Below, one piece after another: positions 1 through 9,811 of a stretch of 25,809 nucleotides of DNA; positions within the stretch are counted from its first letter, which is position 1; the number at the start of each line of letters is the position of its first letter. The translations under genes and the position numbers were made by a program. Below the pieces are notes generated by a model. The model was not told where the DNA came from and searched no databases. It saw nothing but the letters and a program-made list of their open reading frames with translations. This DNA comes from Ignavibacteria bacterium. GTDB taxonomy: Bacteria > Bacteroidota > Ignavibacteria > Ignavibacteriales > Melioribacteraceae. The stretch spans positions 1 to 25,809 of the forward strand of contig DAIEQP010000224.1 in the NCBI GenBank assembly GCA_027347805.1. Reading direction: 5' to 3'.

Positions 1-2621
1 AATTTATCTTTTGTCTGGTTTGATTGTTTTAATTCCTCCGCATATTCTTTGACCATCTCTTCGCTTCTCTGTCTCTCAATATTTTCAAGTATCAATTGAT
101 CGTTCAGCTTTTCAAGTTCAACTTTTCTTTCTTCTATTGTGCGGATTCTTCTTTTGTATGTAAATACAAAAAGCAGGATTATAACTGCAGCCGCAGATAA
201 TCTGAATAACCATGTCTGCCAGAAAGGTGGAATTACGGTAATCTTTAAAGAAAGTCCTTTTACATTCCATACACCGGAATTATTTGAAGCTTTAATTCGA
301 AGGATATAATTACCCGGTGCCAGGTTTGCGTATGTAGCAAACTTCCTATTGTCTACATAATTCCAGCCCGATTCCAATCCTTCAAGATAATAAGCGTACT
401 TATTGTTTTTAGGCGAAGAGTAATGAAGCGCTGCAAATGCAAAAGTAACAACACTGTGTTTATATGAAAGTGTTATACTGTTTGTTTCTGTTATTGCATT
501 ATCCAAAACAACAAGCCCGTCAATCTCCTTTCCAATCTGAACAGGTTTATTGAATATTGTAAAATCTGTAAGAACAACCGGCGGAATGTTTGTATCGTTT
601 TTGATTTCGTCTGGATTAAAAATTGTAAATCCCTGGTTGCCTCCAAAAATCATTTCACCAGTTTTTCTCTGGAAGAATGAATTCAGATAAAACTCATCGC
701 TGAGCAGTCCATTATCTTCATTATAGTTGATGAATAATTCTTTTGAAACATCAAATTTTGAAAGTCCCCGGTTAGTACTTAACCAAAGTTTCCCCTCTTT
801 ATCTTCAAGAATTCCCTGAATATTATTGTCCGGCAAACCATCTTCTTTCGAATAACGGATGAATTTAACATTCTTTACATCACCATTCTTCCAAATCATT
901 TTATTCAAGCCAAGTGTAGTACCAACCCAGAAGTTTCCGATTTTGTCTTCATAAAGGGAGAACGCATTATTAGAACTGAGGCTTGTAGAATCGTTTGGGT
1001 CATTTTGAAATTTTATAAATTCATTTTTACGTCTGTCGAATAAATTTAATCCATGGTCTGTGCCAATCCATATATTCCCTTTTTTATCTTCAAAAATTCT
1101 TCTGACTGTACTATTGCTGATTCCATTTGGAACGTTGGGATCATACACAAAATTTTTAAGAGATTTGTTCTTAGGATTAAATACATAAAGGCCCTGGCTG
1201 TAAGTGCCAATATATATTTCACCGGATGAACTCTGTGTAATTGTGAATATTGCAACAGGTGCCGCAGTTGAGGTTTCTATTACCGGATATCCCTGCGGAT
1301 GGATAAATGTTTTTGTCTTGATGTCAAAATATTCAAGACCGGACTGGGTGCCGATCCAAAGAAGTTCATTCTTATCAATTAATAAGCAATAGGTAAGGTT
1401 GTCGTTTAGTGAGTTAGGATTTTTATTATCATGAACAAATCTTGTAAAGGAATTACTTTTCAATCCGGGATCAAATCTGTTAATGCCTCCGCCATATGTA
1501 TTAATCCATAAGATTCCATTTTTATCCTCAGCAATTCCATAAACATTATTATTGCTAAGGCTTTTTTCGATGCCGGGCATAAAAGTATAGTTATTGAACT
1601 GCAGTTTTCTGAAATCTAATTTAGTAACACCGCCCCCGGCAGTTCCGATCCAGAGAATACCAAAATTATCTTCAAGCAATGAATAAACAACAGCTTTGCC
1701 AAGATTTATTTTATTATTTGGATTATCTACATACTGTGTAAATCTGCCTGTTTTTTTATCAAACCTGAATAATCCGCCCCGGGTTGGACATACCCAGAAG
1801 TTTCCATGGCTGTCTTCCAGTATTACTCTTATAGATTGATTTGTTGAATTGAAATTCTGATTCTGGTATAGAATCATTTTATCTGAGGCTTCATCATATT
1901 TATATAATCCAAGTGTTGAGCCGAACCAAAGTGTATTTGCATTATCGAGAATTATATTTCCATTAGTTGAAATTGTTCTGAGGTAATGAACAAATTTATT
2001 CCCCTTCGCATCATATCTATCAACACCATACCCAGATCCAATCCAGATATTTCCTTTCGCATCTTTTCCAAGAGAAGTTACATAATCAGTCAGAATTGAA
2101 TTTGCATCCTGGTAATTATTCCGGAAGTGAGTGAATTTTTCTTTTACAGGATCGAATCGATCAAGACCTGATTCTGTTGCAATCCAAAGATTACCATTTT
2201 CATCAAAGATTAAGTCTCTTACATAATCACTTATTATTGAATTTTGTTTTTTGGGATCTGATATATATCTCTTAAATGAATCGGTACTTCTGTTATACTT
2301 GTTTAAACCTCCGCCCAAAGAACCGAACCAAAGGTTCCCATATTTATCTTCGCACATCGCCTGGAAATGCTGTCCGCTGAGTGAGGTTGAATCGGAAGGT
2401 GTGGTTTTATAAACTTTAAATGAGTATCCATCGAACCTATTTATTCCATCAAAGGTGCCTAACCACAAAAACCGTCTGTGGTCCTGTAAAATTTTTACTA
2501 CTGAATTTTGTGAGAGGCCGTCTTTGGAAGTTAAACTTTCTGTAGATATGCTTAGCGGCTGTGCGAGCAGGCTGCAGCCCGCAGTAATAATAAGGATAAA
2601 TATTCGGCTAAGATTCTTCAT
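1..2621 (-). CDS. Propeller sensor kinase (two-component regulator propeller, Y_Y_Y), 3' end outside window
   Basis: An open frame of 873 codons starts at the ATG at 2619-2621 and has no stop before the left edge. The start is followed by a hydrophobic signal peptide (about residues 5-21, ending near LLAQ). Then come about 14 repeats of the type DxxGNLWIGTxxGLxRFD, enough for two seven-bladed propellers. A Y_Y_Y-like beta-sandwich follows (about 690-790, with YAYYLEGLESGW), then one membrane helix (about 803-824), then a charged coiled coil. The last codons read SNQTKDK, which in this family directly precedes the HisKA phospho-acceptor helix. A histidine kinase, perhaps a hybrid kinase/regulator, is therefore expected but not seen. 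Family knowledge: such proteins sense oligosaccharides in the periplasm and control glycan-use genes. Whether it controls the uronate cluster here is unknown. The Shine-Dalgarno is weak. Confidence 0.9.
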   Translation of the reverse strand, partial: MKNLSRIFILIITAGCSLLAQPLSISTESLTSKDGLSQNSVVKILQDHRRFLWLGTFDGINRFDGYSFKVYKTTPSDSTSLSGQHFQAMCEDKYGNLWFGSLGGGLNKYNRSTDSFKRYISDPKKQNSIISDYVRDLIFDENGNLWIATESGLDRFDPVKEKFTHFRNNYQDANSILTDYVTSLGKDAKGNIWIGSGYGVDRYDAKGNKFVHYLRTISTNGNIILDNANTLWFGSTLGLYKYDEASDKMILYQNQNFNSTNQSIRVILEDSHGNFWVCPTRGGLFRFDKKTGRFTQYVDNPNNKINLGKAVVYSLLEDNFGILWIGTAGGGVTKLDFRKLQFNNYTFMPGIEKSLSNNNVYGIAEDKNGILWINTYGGGINRFDPGLKSNSFTRFVHDNKNPNSLNDNLTYCLLIDKNELLWIGTQSGLEYFDIKTKTFIHPQGYPVIETSTAAPVAIFTITQSSSGEIYIGTYSQGLYVFNPKNKSLKNFVYDPNVPNGISNSTVRRIFEDKKGNIWIGTDHGLNLFDRRKNEFIKFQNDPNDSTSLSSNNAFSLYEDKIGNFWVGTTLGLNKMIWKNGDVKNVKFIRYSKEDGLPDNNIQGILEDKEGKLWLSTNRGLSKFDVSKELFINYNEDNGLLSDEFYLNSFFQRKTGEMIFGGNQGFTIFNPDEIKNDTNIPPVVLTDFTIFNKPVQIGKEIDGLVVLDNAITETNSITLSYKHSVVTFAFAALHYSSPKNNKYAYYLEGLESGWNYVDNRKFATYANLAPGNYILRIKASNNSGVWNVKGLSLKITVIPPFWQTWLFRLSAAAVIILLFVFTYKRRIRTIEERKVELEKLNDQLILENIERQRSEEMVKEYAEELKQSNQTKDK

Positions 2622-2893
2622 TGATTCAAACCTGGTAATTACACAACTGAATTGAGATTAATTTTTTTTCACATTGTGCAATGCATAAACAAATCTTGCC
2701 CAAGCTATAAAGCACTTTTATCTATATAAATTAATACTTAGAAATTAATTGTCCCAATCCAATTTTAAAAAGTCTATTTGATGTTATTATCGAATTTTTA
2801 CGCTTATTTTATAGCTTTTCAGGAAATGCATAATACCCTTCCCGCTTATAATGGTCTCTCCTGCTCTTTTTTGTTCCCCAAGTCATTTAAAGC
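2622..2893. other. AT-rich intergenic stretch, no gene
   Basis: This lies between the start of the sensor gene and the terminator of the giant gene. It should hold the sensor promoter, but I found no convincing TTG/TAnnTTTG pair on the minus strand. The only structure seen is a short dyad, CATTG-TG-CAATG at 2672-2683, about 50 bases upstream of the sensor start, which could be an operator or chance. Short open frames here have no coding character. Confidence 0.5.
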
Positions 2894-2926
2894 AAAAAAG
2901 CCCGAATCTTTAGCAGATTCGGGCTT
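2894..2926 (-). terminator. Intrinsic terminator of the giant gene
   Basis: A perfect 12-bp stem (2898-2909 with 2915-2926) and a 5-base loop lie 19 bases after the stop codon of the 2945-9583 gene. Read on the minus strand the stem is GC-rich in the middle and is followed by a run of six T. This is a textbook factor-independent terminator and ends that transcription unit before the sensor gene. Confidence 0.9.
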
Positions 2927-2944
2927 AATAGGAATGATTTCAGG

Positions 2945-5900
2945 TTATTTCAGTTCGCGTAATTTTCTGTAAGCTGTAAATTTTGCAGCAGCAAGTGTTT
3001 CGCGATTAACCTTTTCAGTAATTCTTCCTCTTGTGATATCTTCCACCATCAGATAGCCACTCATTATCAGCAGCTGAAGAACCATGTTGTTTACAGTTGT
3101 TTCAATACTGTAACCTTCGGCAATATAAAGTTTATTAGCATCCTCATAAAAATCATTTGCACATTCAGGGTTGTTTGGAAGACTCATCAGTTGTTCAAAT
3201 GTTTCGCTAAATGAATTCAGCTCAATATTTATATTCGGAGTAATTAACAGCGGGCTGAATTCTTTTGCCGGATCAACCTGCTGAAATCCCTTTATTCCCG
3301 AAAGATCAATTTCAGTTTTCAGATCATCAATTCTCACAAATTTTGCTTTGCGCATCTGTTCCATTTGGAATAGCACAAAATTATAACGGCAGACTTCGCT
3401 GTTATATTTATATCCTTCAAATATGTGATTATACTTTTCGTAAACTAATTTGGATACAAGATTTTTGTTCTCATTTATATCGTTTCTAAAGATGCGGACT
3501 TCCTGTATCATCAGTTTCATATCTTCGGCTGCGGCCTGCGGACCTGTAATTTCCTTCCCTTTTCTTCCAAGATCCGTCGATAAAATTCCAAGACGAATAT
3601 GTTTTCCCTTTCCGCTCCCTTCCTTACCGCCTTTCAGAATATCAACGAGATATTTTCTTGATTCAATCTGTCCTTCTTCAGCGATAAACGGCTGCCCTGC
3701 AGGTGTGCTAGCAAGAGCATTATAAATCTGGCTGAATATTTCACGATCAAGGAATACTTCAGTTTTAACATCAACAGATTTAGTTGGGTCTTCAGGATCA
3801 GGTGAAGAACTTAATGTAGACGCAATAAATTTGTTTTTAATGATATCAAAACTAACTCTTGTAATCTTGTAAGCATTTTTCTTCATCTTGAACGATTTGC
3901 CTACAAAAATTTTATTTACAACATCTTCAATATCAATTTTATCAATCATTTTATATGATGCACACAAATACATTTTATTTGTACGATCATCTTTTTCCCA
4001 GTTCAAAATATCATCGATGTAATTTCCATGTTTATCCATTACCTCAACAATATTTTTATCGCCGGTGTATCTTAGCAATGTTCTTTGAAGATGCGGAGTA
4101 TCAGCGCTAGTAGCTTTTTCCATTCTTTCGCCATGCGAATCCCTGTAAAGCAAAAAGTTTTCAGGATTTTCATAACGTGTAATACCAGCTTCAGCGCGTG
4201 CAAAGTTGCTTGCAGTAAGCATTATATCAATTTTGAAAGGCATTGAAATATCACACAAGCCGCTTATTGTGCTTCTCGAATTCAAATCTTCGACGTTACT
4301 ATCGGCCGCGCTGGCAAATAATGAATAATAATTTTTGATAAAATCAGGATCAAAATCTGTAACGCGGGAGAAATCACCTACTTCAGTTCCCACACCGTAA
4401 AGTTCGCCATGCTGATCTGCAAAAATGAAGAACATATCTCCGGCAATAAGTTTAATTGATCTTATACCGGGCAGATCGTTTTTCATCCATTTCAGCATCA
4501 TAGCAGCAAGCATTTCAGATTTTCCAACTCCGCTGTCACCATCAACCTGGACAACGAACATACTTCCATCCTCTTCTTCAACGGCAAACAATGAACCGTG
4601 AATTGGAATACCTCCCATGTCTTTTACCTTTTCATTCAGCATTGTAAGCCACGGCTTCTTAATGTTGCCGAAGTAATCCACTTCCTTTTTCAGAGGAGTA
4701 ACAAGAGTTTTAATTTTTCCGTTTGGACCATTCAAATCGAAGTAGCCGATTTGCGGGAATGATATAACTTTTTCAGGCGCACCATAGAACAAAATTATAT
4801 CGGGGACAAACTTTTTCACATCCTCAAGCGTAACTTCGTCTGCTTGAATCAAACGATAATTATCGGTCAGGTATTTCAAATATGTTTTCTGGAATACATA
4901 CAAAACTTTTACAAGTCCATGCTGAATAATTTTGCAGCGATAATCATTTTCATCCATATTCTGAATGAACTTTTCCATTCTCCGTCCAAAGAAAACAGAC
5001 TGAGGTTTCACATCCATACTCTTGATATATTCATGCGGTTCTGAGTAATCTCTCTCTTCCAATGTAGAGTCGGATCTGTCAGCTTTGTGAGCAGGATAAA
5101 CTCTTTTCTTGGAATCCGTGGCAATTCTCGTATGCGTCTGAACAGTCTGTTCTAATCCTATTACGCCGCACTTTATCATAACCTGATTAACCCAGTCAAT
5201 TGTGGAATCACCTGTCGATGGTTTTTCAAAATCTTTATGGAGTGTAATTCCATGCTGAATCATTTCGTTAAGACTGGAATTCTGCTGACGGAATTTGCTT
5301 TCAACAAATTTTATCAGTGTATAATTATACTTGTCATAGTATTCAGTTGATTTTGTCTGGTTCATCAGCTTAATTAAGAATAATGATACCTCGCGGGCTT
5401 CATCGTTCAGCTCATCCTGAGTTATCTTGTGCTGGCTGACTGACAATACATTATTTGTAATCTCATCAAGTTCTTTTTCAAGAATTGTATGAATGAAGTT
5501 TTCGATAAATAATTGCACTTCACCTTCGCCAATTGAATCAATTTTTTCGGCGAACAAATCTAGTTTAGTTTTGAGCAGTTTTTGGTAAAGATTATCACGC
5601 TTACTTAAATACAGCCTCATCAGTTTTTCGTTTATCGTACTTCCGCCGAAAATAAATTTATGAATATTGGCAGAGATTGCACCGTCCAATTTTGATCCGA
5701 ATAATTTTGGTACAGCTGCATCTGTTGTTTTTGCCGCATATGAATTAACGTAATTAACAAGATTTATTTCTTTACATGGCTTGCCAATTATTTCTTCAAA
5801 CTGTTCAATGGTTGTATCAACAAGTTCCTTGAATGTTGGTTCTGAACCAATCATACCAAATGGTAAATTAAAATGAAGCAGCAACTCTTCAATAAATTTC

Positions 5901-8900
5901 TTGAGAATCCGGTTCATACCTTCGAGTTTGGCTTTATCGCCTGAAGGATTTTCAGAGGCATTCAATGCTAATATTTTAACTTTTGCATCGGAGAAGAGAA
6001 TTCTTTCCATTTCGATAAGAATTTCCTTCATTATATTCTTTTCATCAGGGTCGTCAAGAATGTAACTGTTCGGCTGAAATTCCAGTTTATTGCTGATATA
6101 CTTTAGAATTGTCGCCTTGCCGTATTTTGCTATAACGGAATTAAAATCAAGATGTTTTATTAATGGAATATTTTTGTAAATCTGTGGCAATAAGTTTTCA
6201 TAAATCTTTGTGAAAGCTTTGCTGCTGATAAAAGATTTCAAATCTGTACAGCTTCCAATATTTTCATAAAACTCAAATACAGAATTCTGCGATCCGCGGA
6301 TAGTATTAATTGTAACACCCGAATCTTTCGGAAATGCGTGGTAAAGAGTCATGATGTTACTTATTGTTAAACTGTTTCTGAGAGTTTTTTTCAAATTTTT
6401 AATTACTACATAATCTTCAATCACTTTTTCGACAAGTTCAAGATCAGACTTAGTTCTGAATATTTCATTCAAAATTACATCAGCACGTTTTTCCTTATTA
6501 TCCGGATTTGATTTCGCATCATAGAACAGCTTCCAGTATTTAAGAACAATTGTTAATGAATTATCAAATTCCTGTGCGAATATTTCATAACTTTGATCGG
6601 AACCATCCAGATAACCGCCTAACGAGAATCTTAAGAAACCTGTCTGATAAGGCAGAACTGAAATTCCTCTCTGTTCAGCCAGTTTCTGAGCAAACTTTTC
6701 CAAATCCTGAAATGAAAAGAAGTCTTTCAACAATAAATTGAAAAGATATGAGCCGTCAGATTCCAGAACGTCGCAATAATTTTCTGCTTCTTCTCTCTTT
6801 ATTACCTCTCTTGCCTTTTCCTTAATGAGTTTTAATCTGCGATTACATTCTCTTCTGAATAATTTATTCACCCTGAAATTATTTATTTCTTTTACAAAGT
6901 GATCCTGGTAATAGATATAAAAAGGTTCTCCTTTATATTTGAAATCATCCGGCAGGCCCAGAACATCAAGTTTATCAAGGGAAACAAGTTCGTCAAGCAA
7001 TACAATATGAAGCGGGCTTCCTTCGAATGGAGAAAATCTTTTTATTGAGCTGCCTTTTGTGTTCGTCTCAGATTTTCTTTCAGAGTAGCTTATAAGTTCA
7101 TCAATAATATATTTTTCGATGAGAGATTTGATTTTAAATCTGCTGGCATCTTTCGGCAGTTCTGATTCAAGACTGTCTTTTATTTTTTTCGATAATTGTG
7201 CAACTTCAATTGTGTTAACAAGCATATATAGAGAATTAGTATTTCCCTTTTCAATACTGTTCTGTTTTTTGGCATATGCAATAACATCTTTTCTTGCAGG
7301 CGTAGCAATCAACGAACCTAATCTGTTTCCTGTTGCGCCAAGATTTTTTGTAGTTGATAAAGAAGAAACAATACTTATGTTTGGCAATGAACTAATATTG
7401 TTCATTACGTAACGGGAAATTGTTCTCCACTTCGGTTCGTCTGGGTCATCAATTTTTATTGCATCGCTGTAAGCTTCGTCGAGCAATAAAGTAATTTTAT
7501 TGTTATTCAGAAACTTCAGGAATTTAATCAGAGCCGGGTTATTAAAATCAGTATAACCGGATGGATTAGATGGATCATTTATTATTATAGTTAAGTTTTC
7601 GCAGAATCGATCCCACAGATTTCCGGTATCATCGAACAACTGGAAAGTACTCTTCATTCTGTTCAATCTGTGATGAAGTCTTTCAAAATCAATTCTCTTA
7701 TCATTTGTCAATCCAACTTCAAGGTCAAATGGATTTATATCAAATCTGTCTACCGGGAATAAATCCTTATACTCCCACGAAGCATCGGTGTTGAACAATA
7801 TATAGGGCTTAATAATGGAATGAAACAATATGTCTCTGATGATCATCTGAACATCATCAGCAATTGTAGTAATATCCAGGTTGCTTAAACTGCTTATGAA
7901 TTCCTTGATTACTTTTTGTTCTTCAGGGGATTTTTTCTGATATGCGTCGTTAATTCCAATATCAATCAAAAAATTTGTAAATCTTCCTTTATTGTTCGAT
8001 TCATTTTCCACCTTGGTGATATATGCTTTGTATTTTTCCAAAAATAAGTTGATGCCAAAGTTTTTATGGAAATGATTCTTTAAAGTTCTCTGATAGTTAT
8101 TTGGAATAATATCAATAATCGTTTTGCATTTTTGAACAATCTTCGGGTCAATTGGCTTAAGCACTCTTTGAAGCAGATATTCGCCGTAAGTTCTTAACTG
8201 TCCTCTTCCGCCGCCTTCAACAATTGTTGCAATGTTTACCTGTTCAATGTTTGAATAAAAATATGATTTCGTACGCGTTTCAAATTCATGAATCAATTCT
8301 TTGTTCGTACTCTGCAGTCTTTGAGGATCTTTACAATCTTGTATCATGACTATATAATCATGAAGTTTTGTAATTGCATATTTATCTTTTATAATCTGGC
8401 GCGCATAGTCATTGAATTTGAAAAGAGTAATATCTTTTTTCAGATTATTTGTATCACCGAGCTGTTCTTTTTTGAATTCATTTAATTCTTCTTCGTAATC
8501 TGCAATTTTCCTTTTTGAACATAAACGGAACTTCTCCAGATTTTCGTCATTAACTTTGTCGAGAATCAATCTCAGATTAAGTTGTGTATTAGCAAGTGCA
8601 CCAAGCTTTTTCGTATGCACTTTATTAAGTGTGTTAATTATTTTGTTATGAAAAGCAAACACAAGAGATGTATTTGTGCTTCTTGATTCAGGAGAATCAT
8701 CAACAATTACAAGTCGGGTTAAATAAGGGAACCATTTAGCATTATTGAAAATGTTCTTACGCATGTTCCTTGCTTTAATCACGAATATGCTTGTCATGTC
8801 ATTTTTAATCTGCTCATAAAGTGAATCAGAATCTTCAAAGTCGATTACCTTAACATCCTTGGAATTGAACATTTCTCCGGCAACGAGATCGATAACGGTT

Positions 8901-9583
8901 GTAGCACTTCCGCCAACCACTGTTCTTATAAATCCATTCAACCCCTTGAAGTTAACTGTTAATTCAGTTCTCAAAAGAAAATCTGTTCTTTCGGGATTTG
9001 TAGTATAATGTGTGCTCTGAATAATCATTTGTTCGAGCACATCCATAAAATAATTCCACTGTGTTTCTTCTATATCACCATTAACACCAATTACATCTCT
9101 AAATTTTCTTAACTCACCAACATCTTCGCCGAGAACAAGTTTATACATAAGATTAATTTGTTCTTCAGTAACAGGGGGCGTTCCAATTGAAAAATCATGA
9201 GTCTTTAAAATATTGCCCGACTGCTTTTTAGTTTTTTCATCCACAAGTTCAGTATCAATCAATGATGTGAGCTTCTGTGTGAACTGAAGTCTTTTTGCTG
9301 TATACTGATAGGCTTTTGAATCCTCATGGGGAAAAAGCATCAATGAAACAGCTGTATAACCTGGAATAAGTTCCTTTAATTCAAGAAGATTCTTCTCGAT
9401 TTCGGTTTTTTGTCTGGCAGGATCATCCGGCTCTTCGCAGCACAGCTTAACGAAGTTTTTCAAATTATCGAAAATATGTCTAGGAAGAAAATTTTCTGAT
9501 CTCTCGCCTAATTGTGAATAAAGGTTTATAAAATCCCTGGCATCTGACTGCAGATTTACAATTGGTTTTCCTGGTAATTGCAT
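2945..9583 (-). CDS. Giant PLP aminotransferase-like / HprK-PEPCK-like P-loop fusion protein (2212 aa)
   Basis: I recognise the parts but not the whole protein. Residues 1-200 are mostly helical. A fold-type I PLP core is spread over about 205-1000: GGSATT (224-229) as phosphate loop, NPSG (N673), DEAY (D702, Y705), Schiff-base lysine K746 in STTKNLGATGNRLG (R754), and R985 in FLRFSLGG. Spacing N673-D702-K746-R754 follows aspartate aminotransferase N194-D222-K258-R266, and the K...GATGxRLG stretch recalls aspartate 4-decarboxylase. About 440 residues separate the phosphate loop from NPSG, far more than usual. After a helical middle (1000-1560) comes a P-loop, GDSGVGKSE (K1688), preceded by IPIHGSLF and followed by LIAGDMFF, resembling HPr kinase or PEP carboxykinase. 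No signal peptide or membrane helix is evident, so it is probably cytoplasmic. It stands alone with its own terminator. The ATG at 9583 has no clear Shine-Dalgarno. Substrate and reaction are unknown. Confidence 0.85.
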   Translation of the reverse strand: MQLPGKPIVNLQSDARDFINLYSQLGERSENFLPRHIFDNLKNFVKLCCEEPDDPARQKTEIEKNLLELKELIPGYTAVSLMLFPHEDSKAYQYTAKRLQFTQKLTSLIDTELVDEKTKKQSGNILKTHDFSIGTPPVTEEQINLMYKLVLGEDVGELRKFRDVIGVNGDIEETQWNYFMDVLEQMIIQSTHYTTNPERTDFLLRTELTVNFKGLNGFIRTVVGGSATTVIDLVAGEMFNSKDVKVIDFEDSDSLYEQIKNDMTSIFVIKARNMRKNIFNNAKWFPYLTRLVIVDDSPESRSTNTSLVFAFHNKIINTLNKVHTKKLGALANTQLNLRLILDKVNDENLEKFRLCSKRKIADYEEELNEFKKEQLGDTNNLKKDITLFKFNDYARQIIKDKYAITKLHDYIVMIQDCKDPQRLQSTNKELIHEFETRTKSYFYSNIEQVNIATIVEGGGRGQLRTYGEYLLQRVLKPIDPKIVQKCKTIIDIIPNNYQRTLKNHFHKNFGINLFLEKYKAYITKVENESNNKGRFTNFLIDIGINDAYQKKSPEEQKVIKEFISSLSNLDITTIADDVQMIIRDILFHSIIKPYILFNTDASWEYKDLFPVDRFDINPFDLEVGLTNDKRIDFERLHHRLNRMKSTFQLFDDTGNLWDRFCENLTIIINDPSNPSGYTDFNNPALIKFLKFLNNNKITLLLDEAYSDAIKIDDPDEPKWRTISRYVMNNISSLPNISIVSSLSTTKNLGATGNRLGSLIATPARKDVIAYAKKQNSIEKGNTNSLYMLVNTIEVAQLSKKIKDSLESELPKDASRFKIKSLIEKYIIDELISYSERKSETNTKGSSIKRFSPFEGSPLHIVLLDELVSLDKLDVLGLPDDFKYKGEPFYIYYQDHFVKEINNFRVNKLFRRECNRRLKLIKEKAREVIKREEAENYCDVLESDGSYLFNLLLKDFFSFQDLEKFAQKLAEQRGISVLPYQTGFLRFSLGGYLDGSDQSYEIFAQEFDNSLTIVLKYWKLFYDAKSNPDNKEKRADVILNEIFRTKSDLELVEKVIEDYVVIKNLKKTLRNSLTISNIMTLYHAFPKDSGVTINTIRGSQNSVFEFYENIGSCTDLKSFISSKAFTKIYENLLPQIYKNIPLIKHLDFNSVIAKYGKATILKYISNKLEFQPNSYILDDPDEKNIMKEILIEMERILFSDAKVKILALNASENPSGDKAKLEGMNRILKKFIEELLLHFNLPFGMIGSEPTFKELVDTTIEQFEEIIGKPCKEINLVNYVNSYAAKTTDAAVPKLFGSKLDGAISANIHKFIFGGSTINEKLMRLYLSKRDNLYQKLLKTKLDLFAEKIDSIGEGEVQLFIENFIHTILEKELDEITNNVLSVSQHKITQDELNDEAREVSLFLIKLMNQTKSTEYYDKYNYTLIKFVESKFRQQNSSLNEMIQHGITLHKDFEKPSTGDSTIDWVNQVMIKCGVIGLEQTVQTHTRIATDSKKRVYPAHKADRSDSTLEERDYSEPHEYIKSMDVKPQSVFFGRRMEKFIQNMDENDYRCKIIQHGLVKVLYVFQKTYLKYLTDNYRLIQADEVTLEDVKKFVPDIILFYGAPEKVISFPQIGYFDLNGPNGKIKTLVTPLKKEVDYFGNIKKPWLTMLNEKVKDMGGIPIHGSLFAVEEEDGSMFVVQVDGDSGVGKSEMLAAMMLKWMKNDLPGIRSIKLIAGDMFFIFADQHGELYGVGTEVGDFSRVTDFDPDFIKNYYSLFASAADSNVEDLNSRSTISGLCDISMPFKIDIMLTASNFARAEAGITRYENPENFLLYRDSHGERMEKATSADTPHLQRTLLRYTGDKNIVEVMDKHGNYIDDILNWEKDDRTNKMYLCASYKMIDKIDIEDVVNKIFVGKSFKMKKNAYKITRVSFDIIKNKFIASTLSSSPDPEDPTKSVDVKTEVFLDREIFSQIYNALASTPAGQPFIAEEGQIESRKYLVDILKGGKEGSGKGKHIRLGILSTDLGRKGKEITGPQAAAEDMKLMIQEVRIFRNDINENKNLVSKLVYEKYNHIFEGYKYNSEVCRYNFVLFQMEQMRKAKFVRIDDLKTEIDLSGIKGFQQVDPAKEFSPLLITPNINIELNSFSETFEQLMSLPNNPECANDFYEDANKLYIAEGYSIETTVNNMVLQLLIMSGYLMVEDITRGRITEKVNRETLAAAKFTAYRKLRELK

Positions 9584-9625
9584 AATATTATCTATTATTT
9601 ATTATTAATTCTTGTTTTTATTCCA

Positions 9626-9643
9626 CCATCGAATCTTCGATGG
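9626..9643. repeat. Perfect hairpin in the giant-gene leader
   Basis: CCATCGA (9626-9632) and TCGATGG (9637-9643) pair around four bases, 43 bases upstream of the giant gene's ATG. On the minus strand it lies inside the predicted leader RNA. There is no adjacent T-run, so it is not a terminator. It could be an operator dyad or a leader hairpin affecting translation. Confidence 0.4.
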
Positions 9644-9746
9644 ACATCATCAAAAATTTTGGATAAAAGAATCTATGGCGGAATTTAAATATTTCTCGGA
9701 ATTAGTACTTAATGTAAAAAAATTAGGTGATAGAGTCTAGAATACA

Positions 9747-9775
9747 CAAAAATAATTACGGTATCCTGGTCACAA
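9747..9775 (-). promoter_or_regulatory. Candidate promoter of the giant gene
   Basis: Read on the minus strand, TTG (9775-9773) is followed after 18 bases by TATTTTTG (9754-9747), matching the Bacteroidota -33/-7 pattern TTG...TAnnTTTG. Transcription would start near 9740 and give a leader of roughly 155 bases before the ATG at 9583. This is a pattern match only. Confidence 0.4.
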
Positions 9776-9811
9776 TACCTCAACAATTAAATAACACAGA
9801 TATTTACCCCT

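Noticed and set aside
7119..7412. Plus-strand open frames opposite the giant gene (this one 97 codons, several others 60-90)
   Set aside because: They lie antisense to a clearly coding frame, have no ribosome sites, and their sequence is a by-product of the minus-strand codons.
9675..9740. A 21-residue plus-strand frame (ATG at 9675, TAG at 9738-9740) in the divergent region
   Set aside because: The ribosome site is poor, there is no recognisable product, and its end lies next to the minus-strand promoter. In AT-rich DNA a frame this short is expected by chance.
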